Part shown: positions 13,096 through 25,089 of the stretch, in pieces
How the letters are laid out: each line of letters starts with the position of its first letter
How positions within the stretch are numbered: position 1 is the first letter of the stretch
Assembly (NCBI GenBank): GCA_022036555.1
Contig: CM039133.1
Location: 9,951,894-10,015,893 of the forward strand
DNA length: 64,000 nt
Direction: 5' to 3'
Source: Microstegium vimineum
Lineage: Eukaryota; Streptophyta; Magnoliopsida; Poales; Poaceae
Notes under the pieces: generated by a model
The model's database searches: none
Told to the model about the DNA's origin: nothing
The model's input: only the letters and a program-made list of their open reading frames with translations
Position numbers and translations under genes: made by a program

Positions 13096-16000
13096 CACGG
13101 CAACCGTTCCCGTTCCTCATCCCCTTCTCTCTCACTCTCCTCTGCGGCTGGCCCCATTCTCGAACAGTCGTCTTCCACCTCCCCGCGGAATTCGGGGACC
13201 CGCGCGCGGACCGCGCCGCGGACGTGCAACCGCCGCAGGACCACGTCTCCGCCCGCGTCCCACTACCCCGCATCTCGCCCTCGAACTCTGCCCAGCACCG
13301 CCGCCCCCTCTCTCGCTATAAAGCAGAACGCCGCGCGCTTCTCCCTCCCATTCTTTCTTCTTTTCCCCCTCTAACTCTCACTTTCGGCCGCGAAACTCGC
13401 GACGCCGCCAGCCGTCGTCGTGTCGCGGAGAAGCTTCACCGGAGCTTAATCCGTCTGGGTGGTGCCGCTCACCGGGGGTAGCCGCGAACTCCCCCGCGAA
13501 GCTCCCGCCTAACCTCTCTCTCTGTGTCCCGTCCTTGGCCGCAGAACACCCGATGCCGTGGACCGGAGCTCCTCGAGCGCCGCCCCCCCGCGACACCGAC
13601 AGCCATTCCGCGTCGACAAGCCGCACCGAGCCACCTCCCTCCCCCCAAACCGCCTCGTGAGCTTCGCCGTCGCCCTCAATCTTCCTCCCCGTCCACTTAT
13701 TTCGGTCAATTAGACCCTATATGCGCTACTCCACTGCACACCGAGAACCGTCGCAATGGCGCCGCCGTGGCCAGCCCCTCTCGGTGACACTCTGTCTTAT
13801 CCGAGCACCCCACGAGTATCGCACGTACACACCGCACGTCCCTAGGCCTTCAATTTGACCTCTACAGCGCTGTTTCGACCTGCCCGCACGCACTAGATCA
13901 GCGTTCGACCTTGGCGCCGCCGCGGACGGCTATGCTCCGGCAATCCGCTGTCCCAGCCGAACCTACCCTCAGCACCTCGCACGAACTTGTAGATTGTTTC
14001 TGTGCTTTTGGTTGAAACCGCGGCTGTCGGAAGAGTCCTCCCCGCGTTCGCCGGCGAGCCAGAGCCGCCGGGAACCATGGCGCCGCCTCTGTCTGCCTCC
14101 CCGCGTCCAACCGAGTACACCACGGGCTTCGCCTGGTCCCCCTCTCTCTTCCCATGCAATCAGCGTTCGATTTAGGCACCGGACGAGCTTTTCCCGGTGG
14201 AACTCCGGCGAGCCCGGCGCTCTGTAGCCATGGCGCCGCCGTGCCCGTCCCTACTACTCCGGCCGCCGTTCCCCTCCCTCTCCCTTGGATTTGTCTGCGC
14301 CGTTGGATTGGGTCTGTGCGTCACGATTAGATCCCCCGAAGGGGTATGCACCCCCGGTCCACGGTGGACCGGTGGACCGCAACAGTTGCGCGGTGCACGG
14401 CTGTGTCCGTGGACCCGTCCAGTCCCGGGCCGCCGCGTGCAGCTCTGCCGACCCCAGCGTCGCAGCGCTGGCACATTTTTCTCCGGTTTACGTTTTCCTC
14501 GGTTCAGAAAACGTATTCCTTCTCGTTTATTCTAAAAATGGAAATCTGATATTTACAGTTTTTGCCACTGCCTTAATTTGTTTATAAAGTCTTTATTTTA
14601 ACTCCGATTTGGACGATTCGAGTTGTGTTAGGTTCGTAATGAAATATCTACATGTTAAAACATCTGTTGTTCATGTTTGAATTATTTAATTTCAATGATA
14701 ATTCAAATACTAAAAATGCTCCTAGAGAACCAGTTAAATTCATATCTTTTGCGTTTATAAATCCGATTTTCGTGAAATTCCGTGTTGAAATGATCGTAGC
14801 AATGCGTAGTATCTTTTTTATAAACCTTTTAACTCTGTTTAGTGATATTGGTGTACTGTTCTAATATTAGTCTTGTTTGCTTTGTATGTATGCAATTGAA
14901 TGCGTGTTTGTTGCAATGTCGTGATCGAGTTCAGGCAGTGAGAGTTTGTTGGTGATCAAGATTCTTTGATCAGGAGAGTTTTGACCAGCAGGACTTTGAG
15001 AACCAAGGCAAGTATAGCATGGGACTTTCCTTGTTATCCTATTCACTATAATTATCATTTCATGTGCATGTGTTAATTTGATACCCGTAGTTTAATTCCC
15101 TAGAGTTGAAACCTTTACCTTGACTCCTATGGGTTATGCATATGGGTAGATGGCTAGTGCTTTACATAAATGAATACTTGATCCCTGCCAAATGTTGAAA
15201 TGCTATGAATGAATTGGTGATCTTGTTATGGCAATGGAACATAACCCTTTTAATAATTCACTGTTGGCAAAAGCTGGGATTGACAGTGCTTCCGTGGGAG
15301 CTACATGGCTCTGACTTTAACTTAGTAGTAGGCTCTTTTCTAGCTCGTTAGCGGTTACCCGAAAGGGCACATTAGGCTCTTGCCGAGCTGGTTATAGTGC
15401 GCCTCTGTCCGAGTTTGAGCGTAGGCTGCGTGGTCGTTATGCTACTCGGAAGGGGAGCTCTAATCGCCCCTGCCAATCCTAGCGGCCCTAATCTTGTTAG
15501 ACGAGATACTATGAAAAGGTTTCATAGTGAACCCCGCCCACTCACCTTGGCAGTGTTATGGGAGTAATTAACCCGGGCAATCGGGCATCACGACTCACGG
15601 TAAAGTTGCACAACCTCTGCAGAGTGTTAAAACTGATATATCAGCCGTGCTCACGTCACTGAGCGGCCCGAAAAACCGATGGATTAATTAATTTACTTGA
15701 TCAACACTTATGTTCCTGTTGTCACCTCTTTAATGATGATGGTTATGATTCTTTAAGACTTTGGCAGTGGTATAAGTGGGATTATTTGGGGCTAAGCATA
15801 ACCTGATAATACTTGTTAATAAAACTTTGACCAACTAAAAGTGCTAAATGCAGTAAGCCAGGTTAGCCTTTTGAGCTTCATAACCCCATGTCATACTGCT
15901 GAGTACGAGTGTACTCACGCTTGTTTTCTTTTCAATTTTGGATTAAAATCCCGGATGGGTAACAGAAGCTGGAGGCTATGAAGGAGTTTCCCGAAGACTT

Positions 16001-16212
16001 CTAGGCTTGGTCAACCATTGACCTTTCCCTGTGAATGGAGCCACAAGAACTAGTTTATCTTCCTTGTTTTATTTACTCTTGTAATGGATATATGTTCGTT
16101 ATGTATTAAACTCTGTGATGGTACTTGTAATTTGTGAACTTATGTGTGGATTATTCCTGGGCACACATAATGTTTATGCATCCTATTTCGTCCTTGAAAT
16201 TTGGGTGTGACA
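13096..16212 (+). repeat. Del/Tekay-like Ty3 LTR, plus orientation, 5'-truncated
   Basis: Clean copy of the same LTR family as 6856-10648 but in the opposite orientation. It lacks the first roughly 0.5 kb of the LTR and ends canonically with GGGTGTGACA at 16203-16212, followed by TATAT. It contains a TATA box at 13316-13323, a GC-rich leader to about 14480 and an AT-rich 3' part. Open frames such as 14197-14535 are products of the GC-rich leader, not genes. An element whose pol runs on the minus strand should have its other LTR on the minus strand too, so this orientation is anomalous. Confidence 0.8.
13316..13323 (+). promoter_or_regulatory. LTR TATA box (CTATAAAG)
   Basis: CTATAAAG lies in a GC-rich context on the strand that matches the LTR polarity, about 2.9 kb before the LTR end. 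It would start element transcription. The partner LTR is too corrupted to confirm conservation. Confidence 0.55.
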
Positions 16213-16840
16213 TATATATATTTTCAAATTAGGAATCTTAAGTGCAGGAGCCAATGTCACCATCCTTGGCCTAGGCCATGGTCAATCCTTTGTCTCCTCA
16301 TCGCTATCATGAGAAAATGTGAAAAAAACTGTCATCTTCTTGTTGATTTTGAACACGTAGGGGAACCAGCTTTCTTCATTACAAAAAACAGAGTTACGAT
16401 TAATAAATGTGACATAAAGGGACAAGATCATTTATCAACATTTACCATATATGGCTGTTAGAAGAAGGCATATTAAACACATAAATATGTTTATCATATT
16501 TTTCTCTAAAACTTAGTTGATGATCAAAGATCCTTGACAAAAGTCACAGACAATCTTACCAAAATAACAGGTTCTAGATCAAGAATTAAGAGCCTAGAAA
16601 AGATAGAAGTAACTAGGAATTACTAATAAAAATATCTCAAATGTAAACCCAACAAGGCAATTCATTACTCACAACTACTCAATGAATTGGAATTAACAGA
16701 TAGGCCAGAGCCACTGATTGGAAAACATATATGACATACTAAATCTAGGCCGAGCCACTGATTGCAAATAAATCAATAGCCACTGATTGGAAGTGCTAAA
16801 TCAATCTCAATCAATTCAAAACATACTATATCTAGTCAGT
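16213..16840. other. AT-rich flank, no gene seen
   Basis: No coding signal. The only structure is a short motif, AGCCACTGATTG, present three times between about 16706 and 16790. The interval begins with TATATATA, which supplies the possible target duplication of the chromovirus remnant. Confidence 0.4.
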
Positions 16841-16864
16841 TAATGAATTTAACAAAAGAAAACC

Positions 16865-17317
16865 CTAACCTTTGGGGGGGGAACCTCCTCCGCCTGTACG
16901 GGATGCAGCTCCTGCGCCTGGACGGGATGCCTCTAGCGGTGGTGTTCCTGGAAGCCAGGAGGCACATCGGAATCGCCGCCACATCCTTTTGCGCCGATGT
17001 AGTGGTCCTCGGCTGGTTCGCTGGCAACAGGATCCTTCCCCTCCTGTCGCGCTTTCGCTTCGCGACTCGTGCTTCCCTATCGGAGTTGCCCCGATGGCGG
17101 CAGGGAATGGCGAGCTGTCCGCGGAGGAGGTTGCACCGGCCATGTGAGTGGACAAGGGCGAGGATGCAGCGGTGGATTTGGGGAGGGCGAGGATGCGGCG
17201 GTGGAGGCGACGGGGTCGAGGATGTGGCGGAAGTGGAAGTGACTGATGATATTGGGGACTAGGGAGACGAAGGGGCGAGACGTAGGAAGTGGAACCGCCG
17301 CTCCTGATTTCATGCAT
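16865..17317 (-). CDS. Unknown GC-rich exon-like open frame
   Basis: A 150-residue minus-strand frame rich in Ser, Pro, Arg and Gly opens at 17317, with a possible inner start (MAGATSSADSS) near 17146. It ends close to a GT donor (AAAG/GTTAGGG at about 16872). No domain is recognised. The segment 17150-17230 contains GAGGATGCAGCGGTGGA-type phrases that recur at 19325-19400, so the two GC islands may share an origin as first exons of a captured or transposon-borne gene. Simple GC-driven openness is an equally good explanation. Confidence 0.25.
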   Translation of the reverse strand: MHEIRSGGSTSYVSPLRLPSPQYHQSLPLPPHPRPRRLHRRILALPKSTAASSPLSTHMAGATSSADSSPFPAAIGATPIGKHESRSESATGGEGSCCQRTSRGPLHRRKRMWRRFRCASWLPGTPPLEASRPGAGAASRTGGGGSPPKG

Positions 17318-17329
17318 GTATAAATGACA

Positions 17330-18060
17330 TCTGTGAGAGATGTGCGCGTAGGCCTGCTAATGGGTCGGGTTCAAACCGGTTTCGTGTGTAGACTTTGGTC
17401 AATTTATTTTTTGGGTCAAATTTAGAAAAAAATAACACATATTAGCTTCATTATATTTTACATTTAATTTAATTTATTTTGGTCAATTTCGATAATATTT
17501 TATAATGTGAACGTGAGCTTTTATCTCTAGGGTCCGGCTTGGAAAAACTAAGTCACATGAAAAAACACCATGACTACAAGTTGTACATCTTGATGAACCT
17601 AGCAACTTTCCTTGCTACTAAATTTTCATATGAGGTCATTTGCTGCTCTGAAAATGTGTTTTATAATATGTAAAACAAAGAATTACTAACTCTTCATAAG
17701 CAATGTTGGAGTATCCCTTTTGAACTCACAAACACTTAGTGCAATGGAAGGCTATTCTGCCTCTAACTCTGCAGGTCTTGGGGTCAAGCCTTCACTAGCA
17801 TCTTTTTTTGCCTTTCTTTCATTTTTCCTTTTTCTGATCCTTTTCCCTTCTCATCCATCTACAAACAAACTTGATAGTATTTTAAAAAACTTGATAACAG
17901 TTTGATAACATTAACAATATAGATATATAATATAGGTAAATTGGCTTCATCACAACCATTATTTGTACATCCATAGAGGCTAGATTGTCGTCACCACTAC
18001 TACTACTATAGCTAAATTAAAGTGCTTAACATGTCTACCAACTTGATTATACATATTTGT
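17330..18060. other. Intergenic, no feature supported
   Basis: AT-rich DNA with no splice-supported frame and no recognised repeat. Confidence 0.4.
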
Positions 18061-19308
18061 ACAGCAAAAGTGTCATTGGTTCACTTCCTAGTGCTTCGAG
18101 GCATGGCGCTATCCACCAGCCTTCTGGTTGCCGCTTCAGCCTGCTCAGAGGCAGAACGACCTTCCATTGCCTCCTCAGCTTGCTCAACCTCTTTTGACAC
18201 TGCTCAGACCGCTGTTGCCGCATTCTGGGCAATGGTCTTGGCCTCCTTAGCATCTTCTGCCGCCTTCTCTACCTTTTCCTTGATGTCGTCGATAGTCCAC
18301 TGCAGAGCTCTGAGCCTTTTCATTATTAGTTTTAGTAACCACTGCATCCAGGGCCTTCATGAGGGTGAGGTTATTCACTGGTTCCTACATATATGAAACC
18401 AAAGAGCTACATTCAGAATATTATCAGATTGACAGTTTAAGAGCACATTCATAGTAGTAATAGTAAGTACTAGTTCATGTACACAAAATTTCAGCTTCTC
18501 ACAGAGAACTGAAACTTGCAAAGAAAAAAAGCTAATATCATACATATTAGCATCATGATTAATAGCATGATTAAAAGTTCACAGAAATGTTTACATCACT
18601 ATCCACTGAAAATCAAGATTGTTCACTGGATTGTTCATTTAAGCAAGAAAGCAAAATCATATTACTACTACTACATTGGATTGTTCATTTAAACAAGATT
18701 GGAAAATCAATTGAGAAGTAAACACATTTCATGACTACAATTCAATTGAGATCGACAAAATTAGAAAATATATGTTATTACCCTGCTGGTGGTGGCACCG
18801 TGTTGGTTGGCTATTCCCCAGCACTTGGAGGGCACTTCTCACCTCCATGAAGCTAGTAATGGCATTGGCCCATGACGTAGCCTCTGCAGGTGGTGTCAAC
18901 GGAGCCGCTGCTGGTGGTGTCGACGGAGGCACTACGCTCCAGGGGCTCCTCCTTTATCTCCGCCGAGGACTTGTTCCTCCCCGTCGCGGATGAGGCGTCC
19001 ACGCCCTTCCTCGCCGGCACGGAGGAGGCGCCCACTCCCTTCCTCGCCGGCGCGGAGAAGGCAGCCACGCCCTTCCTCGCTGATGCGGAGGAGGCGGCCA
19101 TGCCCTTCCTCACCGGCGCAGAGGAGGCGGCTACGCCCTTCTTCCTCGCCGAGGCAGCAGCCACGCCATTCTTCTTGATGAACCGTGCAGAGGAGGAAGG
19201 GGCGAACCTCCCGGTACCTGCCTCCCTTTGGCAGTGGCGCCTCTCTAGCCTCATCATCAGTGTAGGCGATGGTGGTGGAGAGGATTGCAGGCGGTGGAGT
19301 GGAGGCAA
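18060..19308 (-). pseudogene. Two-exon gene fragment with an ARKG-type tandem repeat and a helical exon
   Basis: On the minus strand a GC-rich first exon (about 19308-18783) carries a low-complexity repeat of the form ARKGVAASSAP, repeated about seven times. It ends at CAG/GTAATAAC near 18782. A second segment (about 18390-18070) reads as an Ala/Glu/Lys-rich helix (TIDDIKEKVEKAAEDAKEAK) and contains an in-frame TGA, so it is damaged. The repeat frame and the frame entering the donor differ, so a frameshift is likely. I do not recognise the family. A position just upstream of a Ptta/En-Spm-type gene suggests a transposon accessory or captured gene, but that is inference. Confidence 0.35.
18985..19175. 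repeat. 30-bp imperfect tandem repeat inside the GC-rich exon
   Basis: Units of the form GCGGAGGAGGC..CGCCCTTCCTCGC recur about every 30 bp, six to seven times. Because 30 is a multiple of three, the repeat is open in more than one frame on both strands, which explains the overlapping frames here. Confidence 0.7.
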
Positions 19309-19741
19309 AACCCTAACCTAGGAACGGCGAGGATGCAGCGGTGGATGTGGGGAGGAAGTCCGTGCTGCGAGGATGCAGCGGTGGAGGTGGAGATGAGGTG
19401 AAGGGAAGCAGCGATGGTAGAGAGGCTGCGGGGTGAAGGAGACGCAGCGGCGATGGAGAGGATGCGAGGGAAGAAGAAGGTTCGGCTGCGTAACAAGTGT
19501 AACTGACGTCCAAAATGGGGAAATTTTGCATTTGAGAAAGATTTAATGATTGAAACTTTGAATTTCGTAAAAATGACATCTTAAACCTTGTTTTGAAATC
19601 CTAAAACGTTTCAAATAGAAAAGTGATGAATACCAAGTCTCATCAATTAATCAATATATGTATTTGTTACATGGGTCATTTTTGCATTTAAGAAAGTATA
19701 TAATAGTTTACTTCTAAATTCACAAGTCTCTACTACTACTA

Positions 19742-20590
19742 TACCCTTGTCACTCAACAAGAGATGTTCATCCTTGTGGGGAATGTGTAGTACCACTTTC
19801 TCCGAATAATTTGAAACTTTTTTGGGATGATTATGGAGGCCTCCCATTATGTTGTGTGCATTTGTGAAATTTTTAGAACTAGTTTACCTATTAATGTGAT
19901 TAAATTTTTATTTAATGAAAAATAAATGGGAAAAATCCCTAATATAAGTAGAAAAATATGAAAACTTGCATAGACACTTCATTGTGATGTATAATATTGT
20001 ACAAAAAATTTCAAATCAATCTGATAAAGTAGTGATGCACATCCTCACAAAGTCATCCATCGCTCACACATACCCTTGTCACTCAACAAGAGATGTTCAT
20101 CCTTGTGGGGAATGTGTAGTACGACTTTCTCCGAATAATTTGAAACTTTTTTGGGATAATTATGGAGGCCTCCCATTATGTTGTGTCCATTTGTGAAATT
20201 TTTAGAACTAGTTTACCTATTAATGTGATTAAATTTTGATTTAATGAAAAATAAATGGGAAAAATCCCTAAGATAAGTAGAAAAATATGAAAACTTGCAT
20301 AGATACTTCATTGTGATGTATAATATTGTACAAAAAAATTCAAATCAATCTGATAAAGTACTGATGCACATCCTCACAAAGTCATCCATCGCTCACACAT
20401 ACCCTTGTCACTTAACAAGAGATGTTCATCCTTGTGGGGAATGTGTACTACAACTTTCTCCGAATCATTTGAAACTTTTTTGGGATGATTATGGAGCCTC
20501 CCATTATGTTGTGTGGTATTTTTGAAATTATTGGAACTAGTTTACCTATTAATGTGATTAAATTTTGATTTAATGAAAAATAAATGAAAA
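19742..20590. repeat. Tandem array, 329-bp unit, about 2.6 copies
   Basis: The anchor CCCTTGTCACT(C/T)AACAAGAG occurs at 19744, 20073 and 20402, an exact 329-bp spacing. The first copy is partial (from about 19742), the second (19951-20279) and third (20280-20590) are near complete and differ at scattered bases. The repeated 76-codon frames in copies two and three follow from the duplication and are not considered genes. The array lies directly upstream of the Transposase_24-like gene and may be a subterminal region of the same DNA element. Confidence 0.85.
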
Positions 20591-20690
20591 TTTTGGGCTG
20601 TGTTTCTCCCTGGGCAATTTTTTCAATGAAATTTCAAAATTAAAGAGGTCGAAAATTTTGGGCTGCCTTTCTCCCTAGGCAGTTTTCACG
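20590..20690. repeat. Short direct duplication (GAAAATTTTGGGCTG..TTTCTCCCT)
   Basis: A block of about 33 bp beginning GAAAATTTTGGGCTG occurs at 20587 and again at 20652, differing at a few positions. It sits between the tandem array and the start of the gene at 20831, where a promoter would be expected. No function is shown. Confidence 0.55.
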
Positions 20691-20830
20691 CGCATTGTGT
20701 CCCGAAACTTTTTCGGCCTCCCTAATATCTCCGTCCCTTCTTGACTTGTCACTCCAAATCGCAATTAGCGCCGCCAATAATCTATTCCCCAGACTAAGTA
20801 GCCGCTAGTTAGGGTTTACAAGGGAAGGAG

Positions 20831-23800
20831 ATGGAGACCTCCCCGATAGGTCAAGGGACAACGGAGACGGCGCGGAGTCATCCATCATCGGCGATGGCGC
20901 GGAGTCATCCATCCTCGGCGACGGCGCGGAGTCATCCATCCTCGGCGACCCCAGCATGCACGAAGCCACCGGGAGCAAATCAGACGTTGAATCGTGGTAG
21001 CGGGCCTCGGCGTCGCTTTTCGCCGACGAGGAGAGGACGCCGAGTCACCATGCTTCCTCCGACCACACCGACTCAGATGACGACAGCCGTCAATACTCTA
21101 ATATCAGTGCAAAATCACAGGGTTTCAAGCCATTTGATGAGTCGCAAAATATGTACATAACCACTGACAGTGGTCACACCCAGCATCCTTCATTCTTGTA
21201 CTTGTGAGCATGTCTCTATCAAAATAAGATCATTGAAACTGTTGATTTTCTTCTTATTCAGGAATCAAGGATTTAGCCTCGCTTTTATTTTTTCAAACTT
21301 AGAGGCTTGATTTTTCAGTATATATGCACTATTGAAATAAGTACGTTGCTTTTTATTTTCTTTCATTTTTATCATGCTCGCAATTATATTCATATTCTTT
21401 CCATTAATCAACATATGTAAGGGTTGATTTGACGCCAGAACAAGAAGAAATGTGGTCTCTGTATATTGACCTCCAAGGGGCACCAAAGGGAAAGGATTAT
21501 ATTAAAATGGAAATAAGAAGGATCAATCTCACCGTTGGAAACTTGCTAACAATGAAAGGACGTTTTGGGTACTCTCTGAGGATTTCTTATACTATAAGAA
21601 ACGAGAACGTAAAAATATTGCAAAACTAGTAGAGATTGAAAAAGAGGTACATGCATGTAATATGATAGTAGAACACGATGAGGAGTGCGAAGTTAGATTA
21701 GTTCTAAGCCGGACTAAAATTACCGACCTGACTATAAACATAACACCAAAGAAAGTACCACCAGGTACAGCATTACATGAAGACTTCACAAATGAGCCAG
21801 TTGATGAATACAAGTCATGGCTTGAAGAACTGCATGTTGTAAACTTTGTTCCATAACTGTATCTTAATTAATTCATTGTTATATCCAATTCATTCATGTA
21901 TACATGGTTGCAGAATTGAAGGATATCTTCAGGACTAATACGGTCAAAGTATATACCGAGTGGCTACGAGATCAAGGACTATTAGACGAGATCGGTAATT
22001 TAATATCTCTCTCTAATTTGTCAGTCATTTTACTGGCCAATTTTAACTTAAGTTTTATATTGTGAAGAGGCATATGAAGGAATGAACTATAGTCAGTCAA
22101 GTGTAGCCACCAATCCAACACCTCCAACAGAGTGGTCAAGTCATGCTCAGCGTTTAAAAGCATCAGGAAAGTTCTGGTAAGTTGTTTTTTTTCTAAAACC
22201 ATTTTTTGTAAGCCTCACAATTAGGTTTCACAGCGTTAACGAGAACATATATTGCATTTCATTGTATGTTGCACGTACAAGTAGGAAGTGCAAAGAGGAA
22301 GTACAGAGCACATGGGCCGCTGAAAGGTTTTGCTGCATCAAACAAGAGGCATAAGCAAGGCACTTGGAAAATGAAAATCCAATTCTCAGAAAGACTAGGA
22401 GGCCTGTAGGTGGTAACCAACGAGCTTTTATTGACGAAATCATTTTGTTCACAAGAATACATGCTCCACTTATTGGTGTCAAAAAATGGAAAAATATTGA
22501 TGATGATGTTAAAGAAGCGATAGCCGCTGATGTAATTGTAATAAGCTTTCATACTTTCTTTCCACCATACCCATCTTACTTATTCTTACATATCAAATAG
22601 TGTAAGAATTGATTCTTTGTGTGTAAATTTCTTTTGAACAAGACAAGTGGGACCTTGAGGAAAATGATGAAACAAGCAAATTATATGGACCATAGCTAAT
22701 GAACGCTATAAAGGTTGGCGGTCAACATTCAGTGCAACATATAGGGTATGGGACTGTTACGATTTGAGAATGAGGAAGACCTCCATATTGTTGAATGGCA
22801 CTATCTCATATTGTATTTTGGCACTTCAGACTTCCAGGTTTGATGCATTTCACTTCTTAGTTTGCAATAGCAATTGTAGAAAGAATTGTGTTGTTTTGAG
22901 GATTGTTTTTTAAAACAAACTAGTATATATGCAGAAAATCAGCACCATGAATTCTGAAAACCGTGTGATGCAACAAACACAACATATGATGGGATCAAAA
23001 CCTTTCTCTCAGATTAGCTATGAAATGGTAATGACTATAGAGAAGCACATGCATGCATGAGTTGTTTGAATTTATTACTTGTTGAAGTATTCATTTGTTT
23101 TTTTGAGCAAAATTAGAGAGACCCAGATACTGGTGAAGAGCCAAATGATTTGGATCTATGGGTGAAAACACATAGTAAGTTAGAGAAATGGTCAAATGCT
23201 GCATCTAAGGTTGTCTATGTAAGTATAATCTACTTTCCAGAAACCTTACTAATAAATGTATCATCGTCAGCCTCTTAAATTCCAAGTTTAGTTAAGCACT
23301 TTCGAATGTCTTATATGTGTCAGGAAATTGCTTGCACCCAAATTAGAAACAAGGAAGTAGACTCAACAGAGCACTTTGTTCCTTCAACAGAGAGAAACCA
23401 TATTTTCCAAAAAACATACAAGGAAACTACTAGATGCATATCATCCATGGTTCACGACAATGGGTATATGGCAAGGTATCCAAGTAGAAGGCAGTTAATG
23501 CTAGAACAAAATGAGGAACATGCCCATTCTGAAACAGCATCACACAAAGAAAAAGAAGAGCTGAAGGCTCAACTAGTGAAGGTCCAAGAACAACTCCAAA
23601 GCCAAGTTACTCAAATGGAAGTCGAGAAGGAAGAACACAAGCGTGTGATCGAAGAGCAAAAGAATGAGATGGAAGAAGCACTACATAAAGCTAGGGAGGC
23701 TGACAAAGAAGAGCTTAGGAAAGAGTTTCTAGAGCTGCTAGAAGCACGAGGGCATGGAGCATCAACACAGGTAATCTATAGTAAGGATCAGTTTTAACTT

Positions 23801-24312
23801 GCATATTCATGTAGTCATGACAATCATATAAGCTTGCTGAACATCATTAAAGGTATTGTGTGAAAGCTAAAAACAGTACTAATGAGATTTTATTGCAGGT
23901 TAACCAAAGTACAAATGCAACAGCAGCTAATCAAACAAGAGCGAACGAGCCACCCTTAGGAGCTCCGGAGGAGAACCAAACAACAACTGAGATTGAAGCA
24001 ACAGTAGAGCAGGTAATTGTTTATTCAAAAATGTTTCATTGTTCATGAACTAGTACATGGTATGAGTCGTATGTTAATTATTGGGCATGTATTTTTTTTG
24101 TTTTGCAGAATAACCAGGTAGTTACCAACAATCAACTAACTGCTGGTAAAACGGATGCAGCGGCCAGTGTGCGCAACACCAGGAGTAATAACAAAAATCA
24201 AGCACTTCACAAAGACGAGAACGGCACTACTACCCAATTTGTGAGTACAAAACAATTGATGGAAACTTTGAATAACAAGAAGCGAGCAGCAGGAATCAAA
24301 AGGAACTGGTAA
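20831..24312 (+). pseudogene. Multi-exon Ptta/En-Spm (Transposase_24-like) protein gene with coiled coil
   Basis: Exons with GT..AG borders can be followed. The ATG at 20831 starts an exon with three 27-bp repeats (ARSHPSSAT). 21420-21855 carries a QGAPKGKDYI segment. 22290-22540 holds the most diagnostic part: a KGFAASNKRHKQGTWK stretch, then RRPVGGNQRAFIDEI and IHAPLIGVKKWKNI. Further exons are 22932-23026 (GSKPFSQISYEM), 23114-23219 (RDPDTGEEPNDLDLW) and 23324-23769, where a heptad-rich Glu/Lys coiled coil begins. Short tail exons follow at about 23899-24012 and 24108-24312. The order matches the plant Transposase_24 domain, usually carried by CACTA elements. Apparent one-base frameshifts near 21560, 22385 and 22690 suggest decay. 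No CACTA termini were found around it. Confidence 0.65.
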
Positions 24313-24946
24313 ATGGAGTGGTTGGGGTCATGACAAAAAAGGAGTGCTGAGATCAAGTTTGAGATATCATGAAACAGAGTAGCAAATTTAAACTTTGTCT
24401 GTTATCTTCCAAAGTCTTTCATGAGACCATTTGTCTTTATGGTACGATATACTATATTACAATGGTTGTGTTGTATTTAATGCATGGTTGCCTATTCTCA
24501 TTAAGTGGCTATATATATTCTCATGATTTGCTCATTTTAATTATTGATTTCTGAATTATTAAATGGCGCTGATGTTGATACCGTTTTTTGTATGGGTCAA
24601 TATTAAACCAAGTGTATTGATCGGTAAAGGGATAAATATTGTTCCTCATCGGCATCAAGGGGCTATCGGTTTCATTACCGATGGAAGCAGAAAGATCTGC
24701 CGATGGTAGATGTGATGGAAGAAGCGTTAAGGAGGAAAGAAGATATGTTTTGCCGACCAAGGATGTGTTGCCAATAGAGAAAGGAGAACTTTGCCGATTG
24801 AGAGTATTATCGATGGATACAGGTTGACATGGCTGAAATCAACGGGAAAGTTGCCGATGGCAATAGAAGGAAATTGTGTATTGAAGAAGTCTGACGATGG
24901 AAAGTTTCATCATAAGGGAAGCGGATAAGGAAACTAGTGGTTTTGA

Positions 24947-24983
<37 letters not shown>
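24947..24983. repeat. (ATT)n microsatellite in the LTR
   Basis: About twelve uninterrupted ATT units. The related LTRs have only a short TATTGTTATA at the same place, so the run arose in this copy. Confidence 0.9.
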
Positions 24984-24987
<4 letters not shown>

Positions 24988-25080
24988 GAGTCCGACTCTT
25001 GCGCGAGTCATTTTATTTCCTTAAAAATAGGAGTTCGGTTTAGGTATGAGTCGTGTCTGTTTGCAACTCCTTTTACCGGA

Positions 25081-25089
25081 GTATAAATA
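25081..25089 (+). promoter_or_regulatory. LTR TATA box (GTATAAATA)
   Basis: GGAGTATAAATA(T/G)GT(A/G)CCC is conserved in all four LTRs of this family in the window: here, at about 32015, at about 36717, and on the minus strand near 62040. This makes it the likely core promoter of the element. Confidence 0.7.

Noticed and set aside
13058..14587. Overlapping GC-rich frames that could be read as Pro/Arg-rich proteins
   Set aside because: They fall inside the leader of an LTR, overlap on both strands and show no domain.
19966..20525. Two similar 76-codon frames considered as a duplicated small gene
   Set aside because: They are the same phase of a 329-bp tandem repeat, with no conserved start context or domain.
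20831..21160. Single 109-codon frame as the whole gene
   Set aside because: Later exons with splice sites carry the diagnostic domain; this is at most the first exon.
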